Below, in pieces: positions 1 to 6,584 of a stretch of DNA of 49,549 bases. Numbering within the stretch: the first letter of the stretch is position 1; the number at the start of each line of letters is the position of its first letter. The notes beneath the pieces were generated by a model. It searched no databases and was not told where the DNA came from. It saw only the letters and a program-made list of their open reading frames with translations. The translations under genes were made by a program, and so were the position numbers. Source of the DNA: an uncultured Eubacteriales bacterium (GTDB lineage Bacteria > Bacillota > Clostridia > Oscillospirales > Acutalibacteraceae); the NCBI GenBank assembly GCA_900317765.1, contig ONID01000012.1:1-49549 (forward strand). The letters are read 5' to 3'.

Positions 1-1533
1 AATGCCCATCTCGTCGAGCTTGTCGGTAATGCCCTTGGTGTAACCGTTCTTGTAAAGGAACTGGTCGGTGACGATGAATACCTTCTTTTTGCCCATGACG
101 TTCTTCAGCTCGTCGAGAGCAACGGGCAGGCAGCCCTTCTTGATGTATACCTTTTCAGGCGCTCTGAACCACAGCATGTTCTCTCTCCTCTCGGCTACCG
201 TCTTGATGTTTAAAAGGTGCTTCACACCCACGTTTTCGGAGACGGAGTTGCCGCCCCATGAGCCGCAGCCCAGTGTGAGCGAGGGAGCGAGCTTGAAGTT
301 GTAGATATCGCCGATGCCGCCGTGTGAGGAAGGTGTATTGACCAGGATGCGGCAGGTCTTCATTCTGGCGCTGAACTCCGCGATCTTTTCCTTTTCGGTG
401 AGTGCGTTGCAATAGAGCGACGAGGTATGTCCGTAGCCGCCGTCGGCGACGAGCTGTTCCGCCTTTGCCACAGCGTCCTCAAAATCCTCCGCCCTGTACA
501 TAGCAAGCACGGGCGAGAGCTTCTCATGTGCGAATTCCTCGGAGATGTCTACGCTCTCGACCTCACCGATCAGTACCTTTGTCGCCTCGGGAACTTCCAC
601 ACCGGCAAGGGCTGCGATGGTGACAGGCTTCTGACCGACGATCTTCGCGTTGAGAGAACCGTTGATAATCATGGTCTTGCGAACCTTGTCCTTCTCGTCG
701 TCCTTGAGGAAATAGCAGCCTCTTGCGGCAAACTCCGCGCGCACCGCGTCGTAAATTTCCTTGTCAACGATGACCGACTGCTCGGATGCGCAGATCATGC
801 CGTTGTCAAATGTCTTGGAATGAATGATGGAATTGACGGCAAGCAGGATGTCAGCCGACTTGTCGATAATGGCAGGCGTATTGCCGGCGCCGACGCCAAG
901 AGCCGGTTTTCCGGAGCTGTAAGCCGCCTTGACCATGCCGGGACCGCCGGTGGCAAGAATGATGTCGGCTTCCTTCATGACAAGATTGGTCATTTCAAGG
1001 GAAGGCACGTCGATCCAGCCGATGATTCCCTCGGGGGCACCGGCCTTGACAGCGGCTTCCAGCACGAGCTTCGCGGCGGCGATAGTGCTCTTTTTGGCTC
1101 TGGGATGAGGGCTGATGATGATGCCGTTGCGTGTCTTCAGACAGATCAGCGTCTTGAAGATCGCTGTCGAAGTGGGGTTGGTGGTGGGAATGACAGCGGC
1201 GACAACGCCGATGGGTTCGGCAATTTTCTTGGTGCCGAACGCCTTGTCCTCTTCGATAACCCCGCAGGTCTTGGTGTCCTTGTAAGCATTGTAGATGTAC
1301 TCGGCCGCGTAATTGTTTTTGATAACCTTGTCCTCGACAACGCCCATGCCTGTCTCCTCAACAGCCATCTTGGCGAGCGGGAGCCTTGCCATGTTCGCTG
1401 CGGTCGCTGCGGCAAGGAATATCTTATCAACCTGTTCCTGCGTGTAGGTCGCAAAAATCCGCTGTGCCTCTTTTACCTCTGCGAGTTTTTGTTCCAGCGC
1501 TTCCACGCTGTCTACGATACGGTAGTCTGCCAT
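1..1533 (-). CDS. adhE: Bifunctional acetaldehyde-CoA/alcohol dehydrogenase, N-terminal part (partial)
   Basis: Reduces acetyl-CoA to acetaldehyde and then ethanol with NADH, regenerating NAD+ in fermentation; cytosolic. The 511 visible codons cover the whole aldehyde dehydrogenase module, with the catalytic cysteine in GMICASEQS (about Cys248) and the NAD-fold stretch ILATGGPGMVKAAYSSGK, then the linker and the start of the iron-dependent alcohol dehydrogenase module (KKKVFIVTDQFLYKNG). The rest of that module (about 370 residues expected) lies beyond the window. The start ATG at 1531-1533 is preceded by GGAG nine bases upstream. The gene is monocistronic at its 5' end, divergent from a small lipoprotein-like ORF. 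AdhE is a classic Rex target in Firmicutes and rex lies about 7 kb away, but I could not find a good Rex operator in the AT-rich upstream region. Confidence 0.95.
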   Translation of the reverse strand, partial: MADYRIVDSVEALEQKLAEVKEAQRIFATYTQEQVDKIFLAAATAANMARLPLAKMAVEETGMGVVEDKVIKNNYAAEYIYNAYKDTKTCGVIEEDKAFGTKKIAEPIGVVAAVIPTTNPTSTAIFKTLICLKTRNGIIISPHPRAKKSTIAAAKLVLEAAVKAGAPEGIIGWIDVPSLEMTNLVMKEADIILATGGPGMVKAAYSSGKPALGVGAGNTPAIIDKSADILLAVNSIIHSKTFDNGMICASEQSVIVDKEIYDAVRAEFAARGCYFLKDDEKDKVRKTMIINGSLNAKIVGQKPVTIAALAGVEVPEATKVLIGEVESVDISEEFAHEKLSPVLAMYRAEDFEDAVAKAEQLVADGGYGHTSSLYCNALTEKEKIAEFSARMKTCRILVNTPSSHGGIGDIYNFKLAPSLTLGCGSWGGNSVSENVGVKHLLNIKTVAERRENMLWFRAPEKVYIKKGCLPVALDELKNVMGKKKVFIVTDQFLYKNGYTKGITDKLDEMGI

Positions 1534-1716
1534 ATTGAATATCTCCAATCTTTGGTAATATGCAGATATATTATAACCAATATTCGCATGAAATTCAATA
1601 ATATTTTGAAAATAATATTTGATTTTGTGTTGAATTTTATTAAAATACTTATTATAGACACAATTTAGACAAATTTAAGAGTTATAATGAACTTAGTTGA
1701 AAGGTGGTGTTGATTG

Positions 1717-1842
1717 ATGAGAAGAAATGTTATGGCAGCATTCGCCCTGTCGCTCGGAATTGTAGGTACAGTAATATCCATCACGGCAATCGTTCTTGCA
1801 GGCTGCGGACTTGGCGGCAGCAAGCGTATGTACAGACATTAG
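1717..1842 (+). CDS. Small lipoprotein-like peptide (41 aa)
   Basis: A 41-codon ORF starting MRRNVMAAF and ending KRMYRH. It has two Arg near the N-terminus, a hydrophobic stretch of about 20 residues and then LAGC, a perfect lipobox, at about residues 27-30. If processed at the Cys it would leave a 12-13 residue lipidated peptide. A ribosome-binding sequence (AAGGTGG) lies about 9 bases before the ATG, and a strong hairpin terminator starts 17 bases after the stop, so it has the layout of a complete transcription unit. I do not recognise a family. Small lipoproteins of this size are usually missed by gene callers. It may equally be a simple one-helix membrane peptide. Confidence 0.5.
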   Translation: MRRNVMAAFALSLGIVGTVISITAIVLAGCGLGGSKRMYRH

Positions 1843-1858
1843 TTTTCCTCCAATAAAA

Positions 1859-1908
1859 GCCGGACTGAGGTTTTCTGCGCAGGCAGAGGGCTTCAGTCCG
1901 GCTTGTTT
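1859..1908. terminator. Bidirectional hairpin terminator
   Basis: GCCGGACTGA and its partner TCAGTCCGGC form a strong GC-rich stem around a 24-base loop. It is followed by TTGTTTT on the plus strand and by CTTTTA on the minus strand, so it can end both the small lipoprotein-like ORF and the converging Spo0A-family gene. Confidence 0.8.
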
Positions 1909-1915
1909 TGACGGA

Positions 1916-2728
1916 TCAGGCAGTGCGGATGGTCATGCGGAGCTTATCGGCAATAATCGCTATGAATTCGCTGTTGGTGGGCTTGCCGCGTGAATTTCTG
2001 ACGGTGCTGCCGAAATAGGTGGAGAGGAAGTCGATGTCGCCCCTGTCCCACGCCACCTCAATGGCATGACGTATGGCGCGTTCCACGCGGGAAGGCGTCG
2101 TCTGGAAGCACTCGGCAACGCCCGGATAGAGTTCCTTGGTGACGGCATTGATGATATCCGGCTTCAGCACCGCCTTGATAATGGCGCAGCGGAGATACTG
2201 ATAGCCCTTGATATGGGCAGGGACACCTACTTTGTGCATGATGTCGGTTACCATGATCTCCAGTTCCGCCGGATCAATGTCCGCGTTGTTTCCTTTGTTT
2301 TCCCTGATGTTCACACCGCCTGCATTGACCCCGAAATATTCCCGCAGCATGGACACAGTGGCACCAACGGAAGCGTCATAAGAAATGACCGCCGAAGCCC
2401 CGGCGCTGTAAAACTCCCGTTCCATCCTGAAGGACACATATTCACACTTGACAATAAATACCGGACGGCAATGCACGAGCTTTCTTTTGGCCTCCCTGAT
2501 AAACGACACGGCGTCGCTGTCGCCAATCAGCATATCAAGCAGGACATGCGCATTCGGATGCTTTACAATTTCATTCATAAACGCAGCGCTGTCATTCGGC
2601 ACCGAAACGATCCTGTCTTCCATTTCACTCATAATTGCATTCTTATCGGAATATTCGCTATCATTCAACCCGCACATGATAATACTTTTGTTTTTATGGG
2701 ACATAATGATTGCGTCACTGTTATACAT
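1916..2728 (-). CDS. spo0A: Spo0A-family response regulator with degenerate receiver domain
   Basis: 270-residue regulator. Residues about 155-270 are a textbook Spo0A DNA-binding domain (GVPAHIKGY, SRVERAIRHAIEVAW, KPTNSEFIA), which recognises 0A boxes and controls entry into sporulation. The N-terminal 125 residues have the length and pattern of a CheY-like receiver, but key positions differ. The Asp-Asp pair after the first beta strand is replaced (SIIMCGLND), the switch Thr/Ser is Lys (FIVKCEY) and the conserved Lys of the LKP motif is gone (AVISYDA). An Asp at the phosphorylation position remains (HVLLDML). Phosphorylation by the usual relay therefore looks doubtful (inference). Start: ATG at 2726-2728 with GGGAG eight bases upstream; an in-frame TTG 15 bases further upstream overlaps that SD region. 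Whether this is the organism's main Spo0A or a paralogue cannot be told from the window. Confidence 0.9.
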   Translation of the reverse strand: MYNSDAIIMSHKNKSIIMCGLNDSEYSDKNAIMSEMEDRIVSVPNDSAAFMNEIVKHPNAHVLLDMLIGDSDAVSFIREAKRKLVHCRPVFIVKCEYVSFRMEREFYSAGASAVISYDASVGATVSMLREYFGVNAGGVNIRENKGNNADIDPAELEIMVTDIMHKVGVPAHIKGYQYLRCAIIKAVLKPDIINAVTKELYPGVAECFQTTPSRVERAIRHAIEVAWDRGDIDFLSTYFGSTVRNSRGKPTNSEFIAIIADKLRMTIRTA

Positions 2729-3093
2729 AGATACATCTCCCAATCGTCATTTTACTGTATTTTTTTCCGATCGCTGTCGGATAAAGAAGTTTCCCGGGCA
2801 ATAGGGTAATATTCCGTCGACGAATCCTACCGTGAATTATACTAACACAGAATGTTCCGATTTTCAATCATTTTCGAGTGAAAAATCCCTGTTTCATGAA
2901 AATTTGTATTATTCCACAAATTAATATATTATTTACAACTAATCGGCTAATTTCACTATTATTTGTGATTTTCATAATCATTAACAAATAATAAAGCAAG
3001 CAATAATCACAAATATTGGCGACAGACTATATTTCTGCCTATATTCTCCAAAAACCTGTTGAGATTTTATCAGATATTCCTGGTAATGAATTT

Positions 3094-3102
3094 CTTGTCG
3101 AA
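3094..3102 (+). promoter_or_regulatory. Spo0A-box-like site
   Basis: CTTGTCGAA matches the Bacillus 0A box TTTGTCGAA at 8 of 9 positions. It lies a few bases downstream (minus-strand sense) of a TATAAT sequence at 3108-3113, so it would sit close to a possible transcription start for the Spo0A-family gene. Confidence 0.35.
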
Positions 3103-3251
3103 TTGTCATTATATTCAGATTAAATATATTTAATTCAGAAATCAGACAGATTCAGCACGATAATCTGTTATTGATAAATTTAATCATTTAGAAAATCCGA
3201 CAGAAAATCTTATTTTTCGCAATTTTTATCTGACACCCTATTTTTGTGCAG

Positions 3252-3282
3252 TTCGACAAAACACATCCTTCATTTCGACAAA
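3252..3282 (-). promoter_or_regulatory. Tandem Spo0A boxes
   Basis: Two perfect minus-strand copies of TTTGTCGAA (3252-3260 and 3274-3282), in the same orientation and exactly 22 bp apart, about two helical turns. They lie upstream of the Spo0A-family gene, though more than 500 bases away, and the second abuts the spoIVA terminator run of T. The match to the known 0A consensus is direct; function is inferred. Confidence 0.45.
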
Positions 3283-3329
3283 AAACAGCACGGCGTAATT
3301 CCATCATAAAGACCGAATTACGCCGTGCT
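3280..3329 (-). terminator. Terminator of the sipL-spoIVA operon
   Basis: A perfect 15-bp inverted repeat (AGCACGGCGTAATTC at 3287-3301 and its complement at 3315-3329) lies 22 bases after the spoIVA stop and is followed on the minus strand by TGTTTTTTG. Confidence 0.9.
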
Positions 3330-3351
3330 TCATATTATCATTAAATGATTA

Positions 3352-4830
3352 TCACAGAATAATGCAGATCAGTCCGCTGCATCCCTCGTTGATAATGCGC
3401 TCAATCGTTTCGCGCATTTTGTCGCGTGCGTCCATCGGCATCTTGCTGAGCTTGTTGTGAAGACCTTCGTTGACCAGCTCGTGAAGCGACTTGCCGAAGA
3501 TATTCGACTGCCAGATCGACGAGGGCTCTTCCTCAAAGCCCCGCAGCAGGTATTTTACAAGATCCTCCGACTGCTTTTCCGATCCGACAATCGGAGCAAC
3601 CTCGGTGGTGATGTTGGTCTTGACAATGTGCAGCGACGGAGCCGAGGCGGTGAGCCGCACGCCGTATCTTCCGCCCTGACGCATCAGCTCGGGTTCTTCC
3701 AGCGTCAGTTCGTCCATAGAGGGCATGACAATGCCGTAGCCCGTGCGCTCCACCTCGTCCAGTGCGTCACTGAGCTTGTCGTATTTGCTCTTGACGGTGG
3801 CGAGTTCGGCAATGGAATTCATCAGATCGGCTTCGTTCCTGATCTGCAATCCCGTCTTTTCACCGATAATCTTATAGAACAGTTCGGGCTGCAGCTCAAC
3901 CTTGACGCGGGTCTTTCCGGTGCCGAGGTCAATGCTGCGGGTAGCTGCGCCGGTCACATACTGATTGTCTGAAAGCGCCGATACAAGTCTGTCTATCTCC
4001 CTGATACGGCGGATGCCCTTCGCGGCGGAACGGATGGTGCCCATAATATCCGATCTCAGCCAGTGGTCGCGGTCAAGGGAATTGATCCAGCCCGGCATAT
4101 CGATGGCCACCGAACGAACGGGGAATTCATAAAGCACTTCCGAAAGCACTCCCTGGATCTCGCTCTCGCTGATCTGCTGACAGTTGACCGCCATCACCGG
4201 AACGCCGTATTTGACGGTGAGCCGTTCCGCCAGCGCAGCGCTTTCCTCTTTGGTGGGGTCTGCGCAGTTGAGCAGCACAGCAAAGGGCTTTTTGATTTCC
4301 TTCAACTCATTGATGACGCGTTCTTCCGCTTCCTCGTATTCTTCGCGGGGAATGTCGCTGATGCTGCCGTCGGTTGTCACGACCAATCCAATGGTGGAAT
4401 GCTCCGTAATGACCTTGCGCGTGCCGATCTCTGCGGCCAGATTGAAGGGTATCTCCTCGTCATACCACGGGGTTTTCACCATGCGCGGCGCGTTGTTCTC
4501 GATGTATCCCAGCGACGAAGGCACGATATATCCCACGCAGTCGATCATTCTCACCCTGAAGGAAGCCGTTTCGTCGAGGTCGATTTCTATCGCTTCCTCC
4601 GGAATGAATTTCGGCTCGGTGGTCATGATGGTGCGACCCGCTGCCGACTGGGGCATTTCATCGGTCGCCCGCTCCACCTTGTACTTGCTGCTCATATTCG
4701 GGATAACCAGCGTTTCCATAAACTGCTTGATGAAGGTGGATTTTCCCGTTCTGACGGGACCGATGACGCCTATATATATATCGCCGCCGGTGCGTTCGGC
4801 GATGTCTCTGTAGATTTTGTTATCTCCCAT
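3352..4830 (-). CDS. spoIVA: Stage IV sporulation protein A (spore coat ATPase)
   Basis: SpoIVA hydrolyses ATP to polymerise into the basement layer of the spore coat on the forespore outer membrane. At 492 residues it has the same length as Bacillus subtilis SpoIVA and follows it closely throughout: RDIAERTGGD at the N-terminus, Walker A GPVRTGKST at residues 24-32, QSAAGRTIMTTEPKF, VGYIVPSSLGY, EIGTRKVI.EHSTIG and the C-terminal IERIINEG..GLI.IIL. I chose the ATG at 4830 because it gives the family N-terminus; GGAGAG lies about 14 bases upstream, rather far. An in-frame ATG at 4857 has no ribosome site. It is the second gene of an operon, 34 bases after sipL, the partner that recruits SpoIVA in Clostridioides difficile. 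Confidence 0.97.
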   Translation of the reverse strand: MGDNKIYRDIAERTGGDIYIGVIGPVRTGKSTFIKQFMETLVIPNMSSKYKVERATDEMPQSAAGRTIMTTEPKFIPEEAIEIDLDETASFRVRMIDCVGYIVPSSLGYIENNAPRMVKTPWYDEEIPFNLAAEIGTRKVITEHSTIGLVVTTDGSISDIPREEYEEAEERVINELKEIKKPFAVLLNCADPTKEESAALAERLTVKYGVPVMAVNCQQISESEIQGVLSEVLYEFPVRSVAIDMPGWINSLDRDHWLRSDIMGTIRSAAKGIRRIREIDRLVSALSDNQYVTGAATRSIDLGTGKTRVKVELQPELFYKIIGEKTGLQIRNEADLMNSIAELATVKSKYDKLSDALDEVERTGYGIVMPSMDELTLEEPELMRQGGRYGVRLTASAPSLHIVKTNITTEVAPIVGSEKQSEDLVKYLLRGFEEEPSSIWQSNIFGKSLHELVNEGLHNKLSKMPMDARDKMRETIERIINEGCSGLICIIL

Positions 4831-4864
4831 GTTTTTAATGCGCTCTCCTTCCGGCATTTATTAT

Positions 4865-6400
4865 TTATGCAGTGACTATAAGCAGCTTGCTTTCCTCCAC
4901 GGCGTCTCCCTCAATGCCGTTGTCCATCCTGATGGACTCTACGGAGGAATTGTATTCGCGGGCAATGTCCCACAGTTCTTCACCTGCTTCCGCAAAGTAC
5001 AGCACGGCTGCCGGACGGTTCTCGGGAGGCTTCGGACGGCTCTCGTCCAGCTCCGCCGAACAGATCTGCCTTGCCGGAATGTCCTCATAGAGCGAGCTGT
5101 GAATGCAAAGCTCCGCCTGAATTTCCAACTTGCTGTCCCCTGTGACGGTGAAGCAGCAGGATTTTATTCCCACGCTGCAATCGGGACGGATGTTCTGTCC
5201 GCAGGCGGTCTGCGGAATCGCACATTCAAAGCGCACGTTCTTCTCGCTGTAGACAATGCCCTTGGAAGGGTCGCGTATGATCATGCACACTGCCATATTG
5301 CCTGTGACAACCGTTTTGCCGTCGCGGTAATTGCTGCGGCTGTCCGAAACAGTCGCCCAGAGATCGCTGACATTCTCCACCTTGCTGTCTCCGGTATCGA
5401 CAGACTGCCTGTATACCACCGTATCGAATGCGGTATCGCAGAGTCTTTCCAGTCTGACCTGCTTTCTCACACAATTCAACTCGTAATCCACCGAATAGGC
5501 GTCGCTCACCCATGAAGCTTCCCTGTCGCGGTATACCTTAATGTCTGCCGAAATGCGGAGATCCACATCCACTCTGCGGTATTCGCCGTCGGAATCGGTG
5601 CGCGGAGACACCTCCAGCATATCGCAGCTGAGCGAAATATCGGTCTTGCAGTCCTCATCTATGCCGGGAATATCAAAGAACTGGCTGAAGGGAATGACGT
5701 ATTCCATACGCTCGGGAACATCATTCTGCTCGGTGCAGTATATCATGGTGAATATTGCGTTTCCCCGGACGGTCAGCTTGCCCGGGATGGTCTGTATCTC
5801 TTCGACGCAGATCACAGCATCGCTGCGGATAATGGAAGAAATAGGCGGCTTGCCCTCGCTGAGTTCGATGGCTTCGCTGAGATCGAATCCGGTCTGCGCA
5901 CAGCACACCAGATCGCTGATCCCGCGGGATTCTCTGCGCAGACGCAGACCGTCACCCTCCACATCTGTGACAAGCTCGATCTCCCTGCGGCAGACGGCGG
6001 TCATGTGTACCGTGAAGGCTCCGTGTATATCCAGTTTGCGCTGACTGACAGCGCGGCAGTTGACGTAATCCACATGCGCTTCGGCAAGCAGCTTACAGTT
6101 TTCGGTGTTGCCGTCATAGGGCACGCTCGCCTTGAAGGGGTAATCCCTGTCGCAGCAGCGGAGTTTCTTGTCGCGGTCGTCGAGATAGATCACCGATATT
6201 CTTGCAACGCCTTCCACCGTAAGCGAATCAAAATTGACCTGACGAGACGTGATCATAGGGACAAGGCGGCATTTGAGCAGCCTGCCGATATCCGGGCAGT
6301 AATCGGGCAGGGTCAGCTCGGTATCCACCGCCTGCTCGCAGTTACCCTCGAATAAAACTTCCTTGGCGAATACCGATTCGCCCGCAGCTTTACATTCCAT
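4865..6400 (-). CDS. sipL: SipL-type spore morphogenesis protein (DUF3794 and LysM)
   Basis: 511 residues rich in beta-strand patterns, with DUF3794-like repeats (for example VDTELTLPDYCPDIGRLLKC near the N-terminus, repeated as SLTVEGVARISVIYLD and KLTVRGNAIFTMIY) and a C-terminal LysM-like segment at about residues 460-511 (YFAEAGEELWDIAREYNSS). This is the architecture of SipL, which binds SpoIVA through its LysM domain and is needed for coat localisation in C. difficile. Direct operon linkage with spoIVA strongly supports that assignment. The ATG at 6398-6400 has AAAGGAGAG eight bases upstream. Other DUF3794-LysM proteins exist in Clostridia, so the exact name rests partly on context. Confidence 0.85.
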   Translation of the reverse strand: MECKAAGESVFAKEVLFEGNCEQAVDTELTLPDYCPDIGRLLKCRLVPMITSRQVNFDSLTVEGVARISVIYLDDRDKKLRCCDRDYPFKASVPYDGNTENCKLLAEAHVDYVNCRAVSQRKLDIHGAFTVHMTAVCRREIELVTDVEGDGLRLRRESRGISDLVCCAQTGFDLSEAIELSEGKPPISSIIRSDAVICVEEIQTIPGKLTVRGNAIFTMIYCTEQNDVPERMEYVIPFSQFFDIPGIDEDCKTDISLSCDMLEVSPRTDSDGEYRRVDVDLRISADIKVYRDREASWVSDAYSVDYELNCVRKQVRLERLCDTAFDTVVYRQSVDTGDSKVENVSDLWATVSDSRSNYRDGKTVVTGNMAVCMIIRDPSKGIVYSEKNVRFECAIPQTACGQNIRPDCSVGIKSCCFTVTGDSKLEIQAELCIHSSLYEDIPARQICSAELDESRPKPPENRPAAVLYFAEAGEELWDIAREYNSSVESIRMDNGIEGDAVEESKLLIVTA

Positions 6401-6506
6401 GAGCTTCTCTCCTTTTGAGGAAGTACCTGTATTTTGGCACTTCTTTTGATTTCTGTCAAATAGTTATTCACGCCATGTCCCGGATATGCATGTTCTAATG
6501 AATTTT

Positions 6507-6524
6507 TCGTTAAAACATTGACAA
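6507..6524. promoter_or_regulatory. Predicted Rex operator
   Basis: TCGTTAAAACATTGACAA matches the Clostridia/Firmicutes Rex palindrome TTGTTAA-N4-TTAACAA at 12 of 14 defined positions. It covers the -35 box (6518-6523) of the acn-rex promoter, the expected place for a repressor site, and rex is the second gene of the unit. Autoregulation by NADH/NAD+ ratio is inferred. Confidence 0.6.
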
Positions 6525-6546
6525 ATCAACCAAAATATAAGATAAT
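6518..6546 (+). promoter_or_regulatory. Promoter of acn-rex
   Basis: TTGACA (6518-6523), 17-bp spacer, GATAAT (6541-6546), 38 bases before the acn start. The -35 box lies inside the predicted Rex operator. Confidence 0.75.
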
Positions 6547-6584
6547 AGCATATGTAACTAATTCAAGCGAAGGAGTTTTTGCAA

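Larger units (their letters stand above)
2729..3351. other. AT-rich intergenic region with Spo0A-box-like sites
   Basis: No plausible gene in about 620 bases. It holds a TATAAT element on the minus strand (2836-2841) about 110 bases before the Spo0A-family start, an 11-bp inverted repeat (TATTTGTGATT at 2960-2970 and its complement at 3005-3015), three 0A-box-like sequences listed separately, and the spoIVA terminator. It could carry a long leader or an unlisted small RNA, but nothing specific supports this. Confidence 0.6.

Noticed and set aside
11..400. Second gene at the window edge
   Set aside because: The plus-strand frames here are shadows; the minus-strand dehydrogenase frame runs through to base 1.
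427..1668. 413-residue plus-strand frame opposite adhE
   Set aside because: Shadow of adhE caused by codon bias; the minus strand encodes a full aldehyde dehydrogenase module.
1534..1700. Possible Rex operator upstream of adhE (TTGGT...ACCAA pair and other AT-rich partial palindromes)
   Set aside because: The best candidates match the Rex consensus at only about 8 of 14 positions or have the wrong spacing.
6401..6500. SigE-type promoter for sipL-spoIVA
   Set aside because: Expected from biology, but the best candidate boxes match the SigE consensus too weakly to list.
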